NCBI GenBank assembly: GCA_023229725.1
Contig: JALNYR010000012.1
Span: 1 to 27,463, forward strand
Reading direction: 5' to 3'
DNA: 27,463 nucleotides
Source of the DNA: Dehalococcoidia bacterium
GTDB taxonomy: Bacteria > Chloroflexota > Dehalococcoidia > GIF9 > AB-539-J10
Below the pieces are notes generated by a model. The model did not search any database, was not told the DNA's origin, and saw only the letters and a program-made list of their open reading frames with translations. The position numbers and the translations under genes were made by a program. Shown piece after piece: positions 7,553 to 15,497 of the stretch (the first letter of the stretch is position 1; each line of letters begins with the position of its first letter).

Positions 7553-8380
7553 CTACAGGAACAGCTCCGGCTCGGCTCTCCTGGTCAGGCCTTCCTCCAG
7601 TTCGCGTTTGTGATGCAGGTACGCTTCGTCATCGTAGTACCGGGCGTGCTGCGGGCATAGCTTGACGCAGGCTCCGCACCTGATGCAGATGCCGGTGTAC
7701 TCTCTCACGTTGTCATAGCTGATTGAACCCATCGGGCACGATGCAACGCAGAGCTTGCAGTCGTTGCAGTCGGCACTCGTCAGGGGCTTCACCTTGCGGA
7801 GATCGACCGGATTGCCCTGCACATCGCGAGGCTGAAAGTAGCCTCGATAGGGCTGCGGCACACCCTTCACGGTCACCGGCGGCAACGCGTGAACGTCCGT
7901 GATGGTCCCCAGCTTGTCCGTCACCTTCCGCGCGAAGTCGCGGACGACAGCCATGTCGGCCTCATCCGGCCTGCCTTCGGCCAGCGTGGTTGAGAACGAG
8001 TGTTCGCCAACGAACGCGGCCGCAGCCAGCGTATGGAATCCATCCTTCTCCAGTATGTCCCGCAGCTCGATCAGGGCGTCGTCATAGTTGCGGTTGCCGA
8101 ATACCACCACCGGCACCCCGATGGCGCCGTTCCCCTGCACGGTTCCCAGGTACTTCAGCAGGACGTTGGGGACACGCCCGGCATAGACCGGTGTGCCAAG
8201 GACCACAAGGTCATCCGCAGTGAAGCTCAAGGCGGTCTTCCTGGAGCCCGGCAACGTGAAATCGAATCTCTCAGAGGCAACACCCAGCCTGGCGGCGATG
8301 CCCTCCGCGACCCCTGTCACCACCTTCCGGGTAGTCCCGGTTGCGCTGAAGAACACAGCCCATACTCTCTTGATGTTCAC
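7553..8380 (-). CDS. EFR1-type flavodoxin-ferredoxin fusion
   Basis: This 275-aa electron-transfer protein joins an N-terminal flavodoxin-like domain (residues 1 to about 160) to two C-terminal 4Fe-4S motifs. The FMN phosphate loop is FFSATGTTRKV (10-20), and LGTPVYAGRVP (61-71) and VFGNRNYDDAL (93-103) match flavodoxin loops. The clusters are bound by Cys205/208/211/215 and Cys232/235/238/242, both in the CxxCxxCxxxCP pattern. This matches the EFR1 family common in anaerobes. The partner reductase or acceptor is unknown. A GTG at 8380 was chosen as start: GAGGGAG lies 8 bases upstream and the flavodoxin strand begins directly. The in-frame ATG at 8425 has no ribosome site and overlaps a possible -10 (CATAAT, 8429-8424). 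Confidence 0.88.
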   Translation of the reverse strand: MNIKRVWAVFFSATGTTRKVVTGVAEGIAARLGVASERFDFTLPGSRKTALSFTADDLVVLGTPVYAGRVPNVLLKYLGTVQGNGAIGVPVVVFGNRNYDDALIELRDILEKDGFHTLAAAAFVGEHSFSTTLAEGRPDEADMAVVRDFARKVTDKLGTITDVHALPPVTVKGVPQPYRGYFQPRDVQGNPVDLRKVKPLTSADCNDCKLCVASCPMGSISYDNVREYTGICIRCGACVKLCPQHARYYDDEAYLHHKRELEEGLTRRAEPELFL

Positions 8381-8500
8381 TCTACGTACTCCCTCGCGGC
8401 CTGGCCGACCGGTTGTGCCACCCATTATGCCATCGCAGCGAGCAGGATTCCCGCGCGCCTACCGCCGGCAGCGCGTTTCGCCGCGGCGTGCGCCTGCCGG

Positions 8501-9568
8501 TCAGGGCTGTGCCGTCGGGGAGTCACGCCACGGCGCAGACAGCAGCCGCCCGAGGCTCTCCAGGTCCGGACGCAGCCCGGAGGCGGCGCCCTGGAACGTG
8601 CGGGCGTTCGGACCCGCGGTGACCCGGCTCAGTGCGAACAGGTCGGACGCCGCAGTGGTGAATCGCGCGACGGTCGTGACTGCCGCCGAGAAGCCGCTGT
8701 CCCTGACGAGCCGGGTCGTATCCGAGCTGAAGGCGCCATAGGGGTACGCGAACACCCGGCATTCCGCCCGGAGATGCTCCTCAATCGCCCGCCTGCTGAG
8801 CGCAATCTCCGCCCGGGCCTCGTCCCGCGGCAGGGCGGTCAGCACCGGGTGGCTCACCGTGTGCGCGCCAATCGAGATACCGTTCTGCTGCAGCTCTATC
8901 GCTTCGTCCCAAGTGAGCATCAGTCTCTCGCGCGAGGACGCGGGCACGGTCCCCTCCATGGCGCTCAACAGGCGCGCCGTGGTGCTTTCTCTCTCTCCCG
9001 GCGACAGTTGATGCAGGTGCACGCAGATACGGCGAATGGCGCGCAACCGGATGTACTCCGACGCCAGCGGTTGCCGCCCGAGCCCGGGCGCGTCAACGCT
9101 GTTCTGTGTCGTCGTGTACAGCGCGTGGCTCAGCCGGGAGAACCACGGGTCAGCTTCGAGCCAGCCGGTCGTCACGAAAACCGTTGCGGGAAGGCTCCGC
9201 TTTCGCAGCACGGGCCAGGCGTACTGGAGGTTGTTCCTGTAGCCATCGTCGAAGGTGATGCAGAGGGTTCGCGGCTGGATGGACTTGCCGTCTGCAAGCC
9301 TGGCTACGAGCCACTCGAGAGGCACGACGTTTCCGAAGCGGGCGATGCTGTCCATCTCCTGCTCGAAGACAGAGGGACTGACCACGTTTCTGAGCCACGG
9401 GGGTGGAGCCGGGTGGACGCTGTGGTACATGAAGATGGCCGCGCCCGGCTGCCGCACGCGGGCGCGCAGGGAGCTGTACAGGTCGAAGACCCGCAGCGTC
9501 CCCAGGATATCCGCCCCGAGCCGCTGGAGATGCGCCATGCCGTGCAGCCTCTGCTGAACGGGGTCCAT
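8501..9568 (-). CDS. Polysaccharide deacetylase (NodB-type, carbohydrate esterase 4)
   Basis: The 355-aa protein carries the CE4 catalytic motifs in order: ITFDDGY (104-110; the two Asp residues are base and metal ligand), a second metal motif GAHTVSHPVL (235-244, His236 and His240) and AYPYGAF (274-280). The N-terminal FMYHSVHP (46-53) is typical of the subgroup used in exopolysaccharide or cell-surface glycan synthesis. It should remove acetyl groups from N-acetylated sugars. No clear signal peptide is visible from the chosen start, so it may be cytoplasmic or exported another way. No ribosome site precedes 9568 and the start is uncertain. It is divergent from the glycerol dehydrogenase gene across a 202-bp gap, in which I find no convincing promoter. 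Confidence 0.88.
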   Translation of the reverse strand: MDPVQQRLHGMAHLQRLGADILGTLRVFDLYSSLRARVRQPGAAIFMYHSVHPAPPPWLRNVVSPSVFEQEMDSIARFGNVVPLEWLVARLADGKSIQPRTLCITFDDGYRNNLQYAWPVLRKRSLPATVFVTTGWLEADPWFSRLSHALYTTTQNSVDAPGLGRQPLASEYIRLRAIRRICVHLHQLSPGERESTTARLLSAMEGTVPASSRERLMLTWDEAIELQQNGISIGAHTVSHPVLTALPRDEARAEIALSRRAIEEHLRAECRVFAYPYGAFSSDTTRLVRDSGFSAAVTTVARFTTAASDLFALSRVTAGPNARTFQGAASGLRPDLESLGRLLSAPWRDSPTAQP

Positions 9569-9770
9569 TCTACTATGGGGGATGCCCGGAAATGACGGCC
9601 GCGCGGGGTGCGCTCGTCGCCCGGCGACCCCGGCGGTCGAGCCCGGTTTCCCCCGCGGCAGGTTGCGTCGTCTCCCTTCGACCGGACTCTCCGTGCTCCG
9701 CCCTGTGGCCTCGCAGACCATGCGTGATGTAAAGTGAACCCTGCGTCTCTCAGCCCGCAAAGGAGAAGTG

Positions 9771-10862
9771 ATGATAAGCACCACGGTCTTTCCCGGTCGG
9801 TACGTACAGGGCCCGCACGCGTTCAAGCGTCTCGGCCGCGAGATGGCGCGCTTCGGCACGAGGGGATTCCTCATCTGCGACCCGTTCGTCCTCGACCGGC
9901 TGCTTCCCGGTTTCCGTGCGGACATCGAGAAGGACGTGCAGCTCGTGGTGGAGCGGTTCGGCGGAGAGTGCTCGGACGAGGAGATAGCGAGGATAGCGGA
10001 GGTCGCCTCGAAGGTTGGCTGCGACGTCGTCGCCGGCATGGGCGGCGGTAAGACCGCCGACACGGCCAAGGCCGTCGCCGGAGCGCTCAAGCTGCCCGTT
10101 GTCGTTGCGCCCACCATCGCCTCCACGGACGCCCCGTGCAGCGCGGAGTCGGTCGTCTACACCCCGGACGGAGTGGTGAAACGGTTCATCTTCCACACCC
10201 GGAATCCCGACGTGGTCATCATGGATACCTTCGTGGTAGCGCAGGCGCCCTCGCGCTTCCTCGTGTCAGGCATGGGGGATGCGCTTGCCACCTGGTTCGA
10301 GGCTGAATCCTGCAGCCTGAAGCACGCGCCGAACGTTACGAGGGACCTCGGCTCCATCACCGCGTACGCCCTCGCACGGCTGTGCTACGACACGCTGCTG
10401 GAGCACGGACTGACCGCGAAGCTGTCCTGCGATGCCCACGTGGTGACGCCCGCCCTCGAGCACATCGTCGAGGCCAACACGCTGCTCAGCGGGCTTGGCT
10501 TTGAGAGCGGGGGCCTGGCGGCCGCGCACGCTATCCACAACGGCCTCACGGTGCTGCCGCGGACCCACCGCTACTTCCACGGCGAGAAGGTCGCTTTCGG
10601 TGTGCTCGCCTCTCTCTTCCTGACGGACAAGCCCTCCGCAGTCGTCGACGAGGTCTACGGTTTCTGTGAGGACGTGGGGCTTCCGACGACGCTCGCGGGC
10701 ATCGGCCTCGCCGGTGCCTCCGATGATGATTTGCTGAAGGTGGCCGAGAAGGCCACGGTCAAGGGCGAATCCATTCACAACGAGCCGGCGCCCGTGACGG
10801 CCGAGGGCGTTGTGGCGGCGCTCAAGATGGCGGACGCACAGGGCAGGTACCGGCTCGAATGA
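9771..10862 (+). CDS. gldA: Glycerol dehydrogenase family (iron/zinc-dependent, NAD+)
   Basis: This 363-aa enzyme belongs to the group III metal-dependent alcohol dehydrogenases. It likely oxidises glycerol to dihydroxyacetone with NAD+. Visible features are the nucleotide loop AGMGGGKTADTAKA (88-101), the TIASTDAPCSAESVVY loop (115-130) and the three metal ligands Asp170 (GMGDAL), His253 (AAHAIHNG) and His270 (YFHGEKV). Length is typical. AAAGGAG ends five bases before the ATG at 9771; the GTG at 9768 is in frame but too close to that site. No glycerol kinase, uptake facilitator or dihydroxyacetone kinase lies nearby. A related possibility is glycerol-1-phosphate dehydrogenase, but the TDAPCSAESVVY motif favours GldA. 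Confidence 0.88.
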   Translation: MISTTVFPGRYVQGPHAFKRLGREMARFGTRGFLICDPFVLDRLLPGFRADIEKDVQLVVERFGGECSDEEIARIAEVASKVGCDVVAGMGGGKTADTAKAVAGALKLPVVVAPTIASTDAPCSAESVVYTPDGVVKRFIFHTRNPDVVIMDTFVVAQAPSRFLVSGMGDALATWFEAESCSLKHAPNVTRDLGSITAYALARLCYDTLLEHGLTAKLSCDAHVVTPALEHIVEANTLLSGLGFESGGLAAAHAIHNGLTVLPRTHRYFHGEKVAFGVLASLFLTDKPSAVVDEVYGFCEDVGLPTTLAGIGLAGASDDDLLKVAEKATVKGESIHNEPAPVTAEGVVAALKMADAQGRYRLE

Positions 10863-10929
10863 CCGCAGGTACTTCGGCTCGTGCCGGCTTTCAGCGATGC
10901 GGATGAGGGGCCGGCAGCAGTCCGCGCCT

Positions 10930-12315
10930 TCACGCGCCCGTGGCCCGGGTGGTCCCCTGCGTGGAGACTGACGCCGGCGCGCGCGGGCGGCGAGCGACGT
11001 ATCTGTACACGGCGTCGAGCTGACCGGCCACGGAATCGAGACCGAAGGTGGCGGCCGATTCCGCCGCCAGCGTCGGGTCGCCCGCCCCTGTCTCTGAATC
11101 CAGCAGGAGGTCGAGCTTCGCTGCGAGTTCTTCCGCGGCTCCCGCCCGGAACAGCACGCCGCGGCCGGGCGTCACGAGCTCCGGGAGTCCTCCGACCTCT
11201 GACGCCACGACTCTCTTGCCGCTGCACAGGGCTTCGAGCGTGACCACGGACTGCGTTTCCCAGAGGCTTGGCACCACCACGAAGCTGCATTCCCGCATCC
11301 ATCGGGCGACTTCGGACTTCGGCAACAGACCCAGGAACTGCACGTGCGTGTGCACGTCGAGCCGGCGCGCCAGGTCCTCGAGGCGCGCGCGTTCCGGTCC
11401 GTCTCCCGCTATGACCACGCGGAAGTCCTGCCGTTTGACACGCAGAATGGCAGTCGCCTGCAGTATCGTGTCGACACTCTTGATGGGAACGAGGCGGGTC
11501 ACCACGAGGACGGTTCCGACAGCCGGTTCTGCAAGGACGTTCGATCGGTGGAAGAACACAGACGTGTCAACCGCGTTCGAGACAATCCGGCAGGGTCTGC
11601 CCGGAACCAGGTCTTCGATTGCGCCTGCCATGCTGTGCGAGACCGGAAGTATGGCCGCGGCGTGACGGTAGACGAACCTCGCCTGCAGCCGGTCGAGGCG
11701 TGACAGGCGGCCGAGCGACAGTGCCGACCAGTGTTCGCTGACGACCAGTGGTATCCGCAGCATCCAGCTCAGCAGCACCGCGCCCGGACCCATCTGAAAC
11801 ACGTGTACGTGGAGTACGTCGGGTATGCCATGTCGTGCGATGAGGATTCCGCCCGCGAGGGCAACGAGCGAGAACCGTAGCGCAGCCTCCAGAAGCTCCG
11901 CGGGGCCGGCGACGAGAGCGCGCCTGAGTCTCGCGGACCGTGCGCGTCCGTGGCCGTTCTCACCTCCGTGTGCACCGCCCAGCAGAGCCATCCCCAGAGA
12001 CACGGGGAAGAAGTACTCTATGTCGACGACGTTGCCGACAGCGCGCCGGTGAGTGTGCACGGCCACCGGGCTGCAGCCCTTCCTGTGTCTCCGGTGTACG
12101 TACAGTACGCGGGATTCGTTGTGGATGCCGCAGGCTCGCACGTGGTCAAGCACGGACACACCGTTGTCCGGCCACTCTGGTGTCGGAAACCACGACGGGA
12201 TGTGGAGGACCTGCAACTTGCCGGACGCTCGGGTCACGTTTTCACCGGAGTCGGCGCCGTTGGCCGCTTCGCGCTCTCGATTGAACCGGGGAAGGCCCCT
12301 CCGACGTCGCGGCAC
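10930..12315 (-). CDS. Glycosyltransferase family 4 (GT-B fold)
   Basis: This 461-aa retaining glycosyltransferase starts its first Rossmann domain at KLQVLHIPSWFPTPEWPDNG (33-52). It has the central acceptor-domain end LPVSHSMAGAIEDLV and NAVDTSVF (247-254), the donor-domain strand VVTRLVPIKSVD (271-282), and the EX7E nucleotide-sugar motif from Glu353 to Glu361 (ETQSVVTLE). It would transfer a hexose from a nucleotide sugar in capsule, exopolysaccharide or glycolipid synthesis. The predicted start is GTG 12315, with GGAG ten bases upstream; GTG starts closer to the conserved domain are possible. It sits 33 bp downstream of glpX on the same strand and is probably co-transcribed. Residues 110-160 contain a hydrophobic stretch that may associate with the membrane. 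Confidence 0.87.
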   Translation of the reverse strand: MPRRRRGLPRFNREREAANGADSGENVTRASGKLQVLHIPSWFPTPEWPDNGVSVLDHVRACGIHNESRVLYVHRRHRKGCSPVAVHTHRRAVGNVVDIEYFFPVSLGMALLGGAHGGENGHGRARSARLRRALVAGPAELLEAALRFSLVALAGGILIARHGIPDVLHVHVFQMGPGAVLLSWMLRIPLVVSEHWSALSLGRLSRLDRLQARFVYRHAAAILPVSHSMAGAIEDLVPGRPCRIVSNAVDTSVFFHRSNVLAEPAVGTVLVVTRLVPIKSVDTILQATAILRVKRQDFRVVIAGDGPERARLEDLARRLDVHTHVQFLGLLPKSEVARWMRECSFVVVPSLWETQSVVTLEALCSGKRVVASEVGGLPELVTPGRGVLFRAGAAEELAAKLDLLLDSETGAGDPTLAAESAATFGLDSVAGQLDAVYRYVARRPRAPASVSTQGTTRATGA

Positions 12316-12348
12316 TTCGCTGATTCTCCGGATGACGACGGGACTGCT

Positions 12349-13356
12349 CTAGTGCGTGTCGTAGTCGCCCAGCTTGTCCAGCCGCGAGAAATTGTGCCAG
12401 GCGTCTATCCAGCGGATGGTGCCGGACCTGTTCCGCATCGCGACGGAGTTCGTCTGCGCCCCACCGGGGAAGTAGCGGACGCCCTTCAGCAGCACGCCGC
12501 TGCTCACGCCTGTGGCGGCGAAGAATATCTCGTTGCCTGAGACGAGGTCCTCAGTCCTGTAGACCCGGTCGACATCGACGCCGTCCGCTTCCGCGGCCTT
12601 CCTCTCGCTTTCATCCCGGGGCCACGCCTTGCACTGTATGGCTCCGTCGAGGCAGCGGATGGCCGCGGCCGAGAGGACCGCTTCCGGTGTGCCGCCGATG
12701 CCCATCAGCGCATCGACCTCTTTGTCCGGCAGCGTGGCCTCTATCGCTGCGGCGACATCGCCGTCCGAGATGAGCTTCACCCGCGCACCCGCGGACCGTA
12801 TCTGCGCAAGCAGCTTCTCGTGGCGTGGGCGGTCGAGGACGACCACGGTCAGCTCGGCGACCTTGCGGCGCTTCGCCGCGGCGATGGCCTTGAGGTTCAT
12901 CGCGACCGGCGCATTGATGTCGATGTAGTCGCGCGCCTCGGGACCAGTCACTATCTTGTCCATGTAGAAGAAGTGCGCCGGGAAGTGCATCGAGCCGCGC
13001 TCGGACAGGGCGACCGCCGAGATGGCGCCCGGCAGGCCCCGCGCGCACAGTGTCGTGCCGTCGATGGGGTCCACGGCGATGTCGACGCACGGCGCCGAGC
13101 CGTCGCCGATGCGTTCGCCGATGTAGAGCATTGGCGCCTCGTCCTTCTCTCCCTCTCCGATGACGACGATGCCGTCCATCGCGACGTGCCCCAGGACGTA
13201 GCGCATGGCGGTGACGGCCTCCTGGTCGACGAGGTTCTTGTCACCGCGCCCCATGTAGCGGGCGGCCGACATCGCCGCCGCCTCGGTGACGCGCACCAGC
13301 TCCATCGCGATATTGCGCTCGATGGTCTCGTGGATGTTCGGTCCGTCTTGCGTCAT
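12349..13356 (-). CDS. glpX: Class II fructose-1,6-bisphosphatase
   Basis: This 335-aa cytoplasmic enzyme hydrolyses fructose-1,6-bisphosphate to fructose-6-phosphate in gluconeogenesis (some members also act on sedoheptulose-1,7-bisphosphate). The metal-binding motifs are clear: IGEGEKDEAPML (66-77) and VDPIDGTT (95-102), as in the lithium-sensitive phosphatase superfamily. Downstream SDGDVAAAI and GIGGTPEAV also match GlpX. Length is typical (320-335). AAAGGGAG directly precedes the ATG at 13356; a longer in-frame extension to 13482 lies inside the leader and looks non-coding. A strong divergent promoter is about 125 bp upstream. The GT4 gene follows, linking sugar-phosphate supply with glycan synthesis only by position. 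Confidence 0.95.
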   Translation of the reverse strand: MTQDGPNIHETIERNIAMELVRVTEAAAMSAARYMGRGDKNLVDQEAVTAMRYVLGHVAMDGIVVIGEGEKDEAPMLYIGERIGDGSAPCVDIAVDPIDGTTLCARGLPGAISAVALSERGSMHFPAHFFYMDKIVTGPEARDYIDINAPVAMNLKAIAAAKRRKVAELTVVVLDRPRHEKLLAQIRSAGARVKLISDGDVAAAIEATLPDKEVDALMGIGGTPEAVLSAAAIRCLDGAIQCKAWPRDESERKAAEADGVDVDRVYRTEDLVSGNEIFFAATGVSSGVLLKGVRYFPGGAQTNSVAMRNRSGTIRWIDAWHNFSRLDKLGDYDTH

Positions 13357-13480
13357 GGCTCCCTTTCCGGATGCCCGGGGGCATCCTCCGCGCGCCGCCT
13401 GCTGCCATTCAGGCGGGACGGGGCGCGCATCGTTGCCCGCCGCGGCAACTGCCTTTCCTGTCCGTCCGGCGGGCGGCACC

Positions 13481-13510
13481 ACTGTAGGTGTGAGCGACCT
13501 CGCGTGTCAA
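13481..13510 (-). promoter_or_regulatory. Sigma-70 promoter of the glpX operon
   Basis: On the minus strand TTGACA (13510-13505) and TACAGT (13486-13481) are spaced by 18 bp. Transcription would begin near 13474, leaving a leader of about 118 nt before glpX. Confidence 0.65.
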
Positions 13511-13547
13511 TAGCTCTCGTACGGGACATCACCCGCGAACGGTGGTG

Positions 13548-13576
13548 TTGACACCCCGTGCGATGATTCATAGAAT
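13548..13576 (+). promoter_or_regulatory. Sigma-70 promoter of the TPP-riboswitch gene
   Basis: TTGACA (13548-13553) and TAGAAT (13571-13576) with a 17-bp spacer are close to consensus. The transcript should start near 13583, just at the riboswitch. Confidence 0.75.
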
Positions 13577-13585
13577 AGGCAGCGG

Positions 13586-13674
13586 TTCCGGGGGAGCTTC
13601 TCCATGAAGCTGAGAACCCCGCGCTGCGGGGGACCCTTCGAACCTGACCAGGTTAGGACCTGCGAAGGGAGGAA
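13586..13674 (+). ncRNA. TPP (THI-box) riboswitch
   Basis: The conserved thiamine-pyrophosphate aptamer is readable base by base. P1 is TTCC (13586-13589) with GGAA (13671-13674). P2 is GGGG with CCCC (13617-13620). The next stem is AGCTTC (13595-13600) with GAAGCT (13606-13611), running into the invariant CTGAGA (13610-13615). P4 is CCCTTCG (13634-13640) with CGAAGGG (13663-13669). P5 is the AACCTGACCAGGTTAGGACCTG region. The ribosome-binding site AGGGAGGA (13666-13673) is built from the 3' strands of P4 and P1, so TPP binding should hide it and stop translation of the gene starting at 13678. Confidence 0.93.
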
Positions 13675-13677
13675 TGT

Positions 13678-14730
13678 ATGACCGACAAGAACGACCTGCC
13701 TGCACTCGGCAAGATACCGCCCGAATTCTTCGACACCGTCATCTATCCCCGACTCGGCGTCCCCGACCCCGCCATCGTCATCGGCCCTTACCACGGAGTC
13801 GACTACGGCGTGCTCCGCTTCGGTGACATGTGCATGTCGCTCGCCACGGACCCGTTCTTCATCGTCCCGGCCTACGGCTTCGACCGCGCGGCGTGGTTCG
13901 GCTTCCACATCATCTTCTGCGACGTGGCGGTGTCCGGGCTTCTGCCGCGGTACCTCACCATCGACCTGAACCTGCCGCCGGAGATAACGGCCGCTCAGCT
14001 CGAGGAGATGTGGGAATCGGTCCACCGTGAGGCTGTGAAGTACAACATCAGCATCGTTACGGGTCACACGGCCCGCTATGCCGGCTGCAACTACCCGATG
14101 GTGGGCGGAGCCACCGCCATCGCCATCGGTCCCGAGCGTGACCTCCGCGGCCCGTACCGCGTTAAGGCGGGCGACGTGGTGGTCATCACCAAGGGCCCGG
14201 CCGTCGAGGCGACCGGCCTCCTGGCCATCGGCTTCCCGGGCAAGTTCGTGCAGGCGGGCGGCGCCGGCTTCCAGAAGGAAGCGGAGGACATCTTCTTCCA
14301 GATGTCCGTCCTCGACGACTGTGCCATCGCGCGCGAGTTCCCCGGCGTGCATGCCATGCACGACGCCACGGAGTGCGGCGTCTGGGGCGGCCTGTTCGAG
14401 ATGGCGAGGGCGGGCAAGTACGGCCTCAGGATTGATCAGGACCTCATCCCGGTCCAGCCCGTCATCAAGCGGACGGCCGAGGTGTTCGGCTTCGACCCCT
14501 TCTGCGCCATCAGCGAAGGCACGCTGCTGTTGATGATGGCGCCCGCGGAGGCGCCGGCGCTGCTCAAGGCCTTCGAGGAGCGGGGCATCACGGCTGCGGT
14601 CATCGGCGAGGTGCGGCCCGCGGCTGACGGCATGACGGTCCGGCACGGCACAACGGAGCGCCGGCTCGTGCATCCGGTCGTCGACCCTTACTGGGCCATC
14701 GTCGACCGGCTGTCGCACGAGGCGGCCTGA
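13678..14730 (+). CDS. AIR-synthase-related protein (PurM/HypE/ThiL superfamily) under TPP control
   Basis: This 350-aa protein has the two-domain layout of the PurM-like ATP-grasp-unrelated superfamily. The N-terminal half contains MSLATDPFF (53-61), IIFCDVAVSGLLPRYLTIDL (78-97; Asp82 fits the ND-A metal/ATP motif), VTGHTARYAGC (127-137) and GGATAIAIGPE (143-153). The C-terminal half contains VVITKGPAVEATGLLA and HAMHDATECGVWGGLFEMA. It resembles HypE and ThiL, but I cannot assign it to either. The riboswitch directly upstream ties it to thiamine: it could be a thiamine-phosphate kinase variant, or supply or use aminoimidazole ribotide, the ThiC precursor. No hyp or thi genes flank it, and it appears monocistronic. 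Confidence 0.85.
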   Translation: MTDKNDLPALGKIPPEFFDTVIYPRLGVPDPAIVIGPYHGVDYGVLRFGDMCMSLATDPFFIVPAYGFDRAAWFGFHIIFCDVAVSGLLPRYLTIDLNLPPEITAAQLEEMWESVHREAVKYNISIVTGHTARYAGCNYPMVGGATAIAIGPERDLRGPYRVKAGDVVVITKGPAVEATGLLAIGFPGKFVQAGGAGFQKEAEDIFFQMSVLDDCAIAREFPGVHAMHDATECGVWGGLFEMARAGKYGLRIDQDLIPVQPVIKRTAEVFGFDPFCAISEGTLLLMMAPAEAPALLKAFEERGITAAVIGEVRPAADGMTVRHGTTERRLVHPVVDPYWAIVDRLSHEAA

Positions 14731-14863
14731 GGTCCGATACAGGGGGAGGGGTCGTTCCGTTTCCGGCTGTCGCGCGCGCATCGTGCGTGCCCGTGCGCGT
14801 CACGCAACGTGGGGTAGACCCCGGCGCTTCCCCGTCGCCCCTGTGCTGCGACCGAGGTCAGGC

Positions 14864-14872
14864 TGCTAGAAT
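14864..14872 (+). promoter_or_regulatory. Extended -10 promoter of the C-GCAxxG-C-C gene
   Basis: TGCTAGAAT is an extended -10 (TGn plus TAGAAT) about 45 bp upstream of the start codon. No good -35 is visible, as is usual for extended -10 promoters. Confidence 0.5.
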
Positions 14873-14916
14873 GCACCCGGCCCTCCGGGGCCGACGAGGA
14901 ATGTGAAAGGAGCACC

Positions 14917-15435
14917 ATGAAGAACGATAACGCACAGCAGGCGCTTCTCGACCGCGTACAGAGCGAAGCGGAGCAGCTGATGAAGATGCACGCGTGCGCC
15001 CGCTGCACGTTGCTTGCCGTCGCCAAGAACCTTAACCTGGCGTCCGATGAATGCCTCGATGTGGCGCTGAAGACTGCCATCCCGCTGAGCGGTGGCATCG
15101 CGGGCACCCGGAACGAGTGCGGAGGTCTCATCGGTGGCGTGATGGCCATCGGACTGGGACTCATCAAGTACGACCCGCGCACGGACAACCCCGAGGCGCG
15201 CAAGGCAGTCACCGCAGCAACCAAGCAGTTCTATCGCTGGTTTGAGGCCGAAGTCGGGCACGCGCGCTGCTACGACATCCGGGACGCGAAGGTCGGGAGG
15301 TTCTTCGATTCTTCGGATCCCGAAGAGAACAAGAAGTGGATTGCGGCGGGCGGGCCGGAGATGTGCGCCGGAATCGTCGGCAAGGCTGCCCGCAAGGCGG
15401 CCGAGATGATACTTGCCGCACAGCAATCTACGTAA
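14917..15435 (+). CDS. C-GCAxxG-C-C family protein
   Basis: This 172-aa cytoplasmic protein shows the cysteine pattern of the C-GCAxxG-C-C family. The N-terminal CARC is Cys27/Cys30, followed by SGGIAGTRNECGGLIGGVMAIGL (58-80, with Cys68), HARCYDI (Cys118) and EMCAGIVGKAARKAAEMI (Cys150). Cys46 is an extra. Members are helical, occur widely in anaerobes, and are suspected redox or metal-binding proteins with no agreed function. The 16-residue acidic insertion before Cys150 is longer than in the members I recall. GAAAGGAG lies five bases before the ATG. It follows the riboswitch gene by 186 bp but has its own likely promoter, so it need not be thiamine-controlled. Confidence 0.82.
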   Translation: MKNDNAQQALLDRVQSEAEQLMKMHACARCTLLAVAKNLNLASDECLDVALKTAIPLSGGIAGTRNECGGLIGGVMAIGLGLIKYDPRTDNPEARKAVTAATKQFYRWFEAEVGHARCYDIRDAKVGRFFDSSDPEENKKWIAAGGPEMCAGIVGKAARKAAEMILAAQQST

Positions 15436-15497
15436 GGCAAGCGGCAGTCGGCGTTCGGAAGCAGGTTGGGTGGTAGTCGGACCGGCACAGCCGTAGC

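Noticed and set aside
8000..9595. 531-codon plus-strand open frame
   Set aside because: It lies antisense to the EFR1 and polysaccharide deacetylase genes, whose motifs are intact. Its translation is Arg/Pro/Gly-rich with no domain, as expected from high-GC shadow frames.
12820..13551. 243-codon plus-strand frame over glpX
   Set aside because: It is antisense to clear GlpX motifs and rich in Arg, His, Asp and Val.
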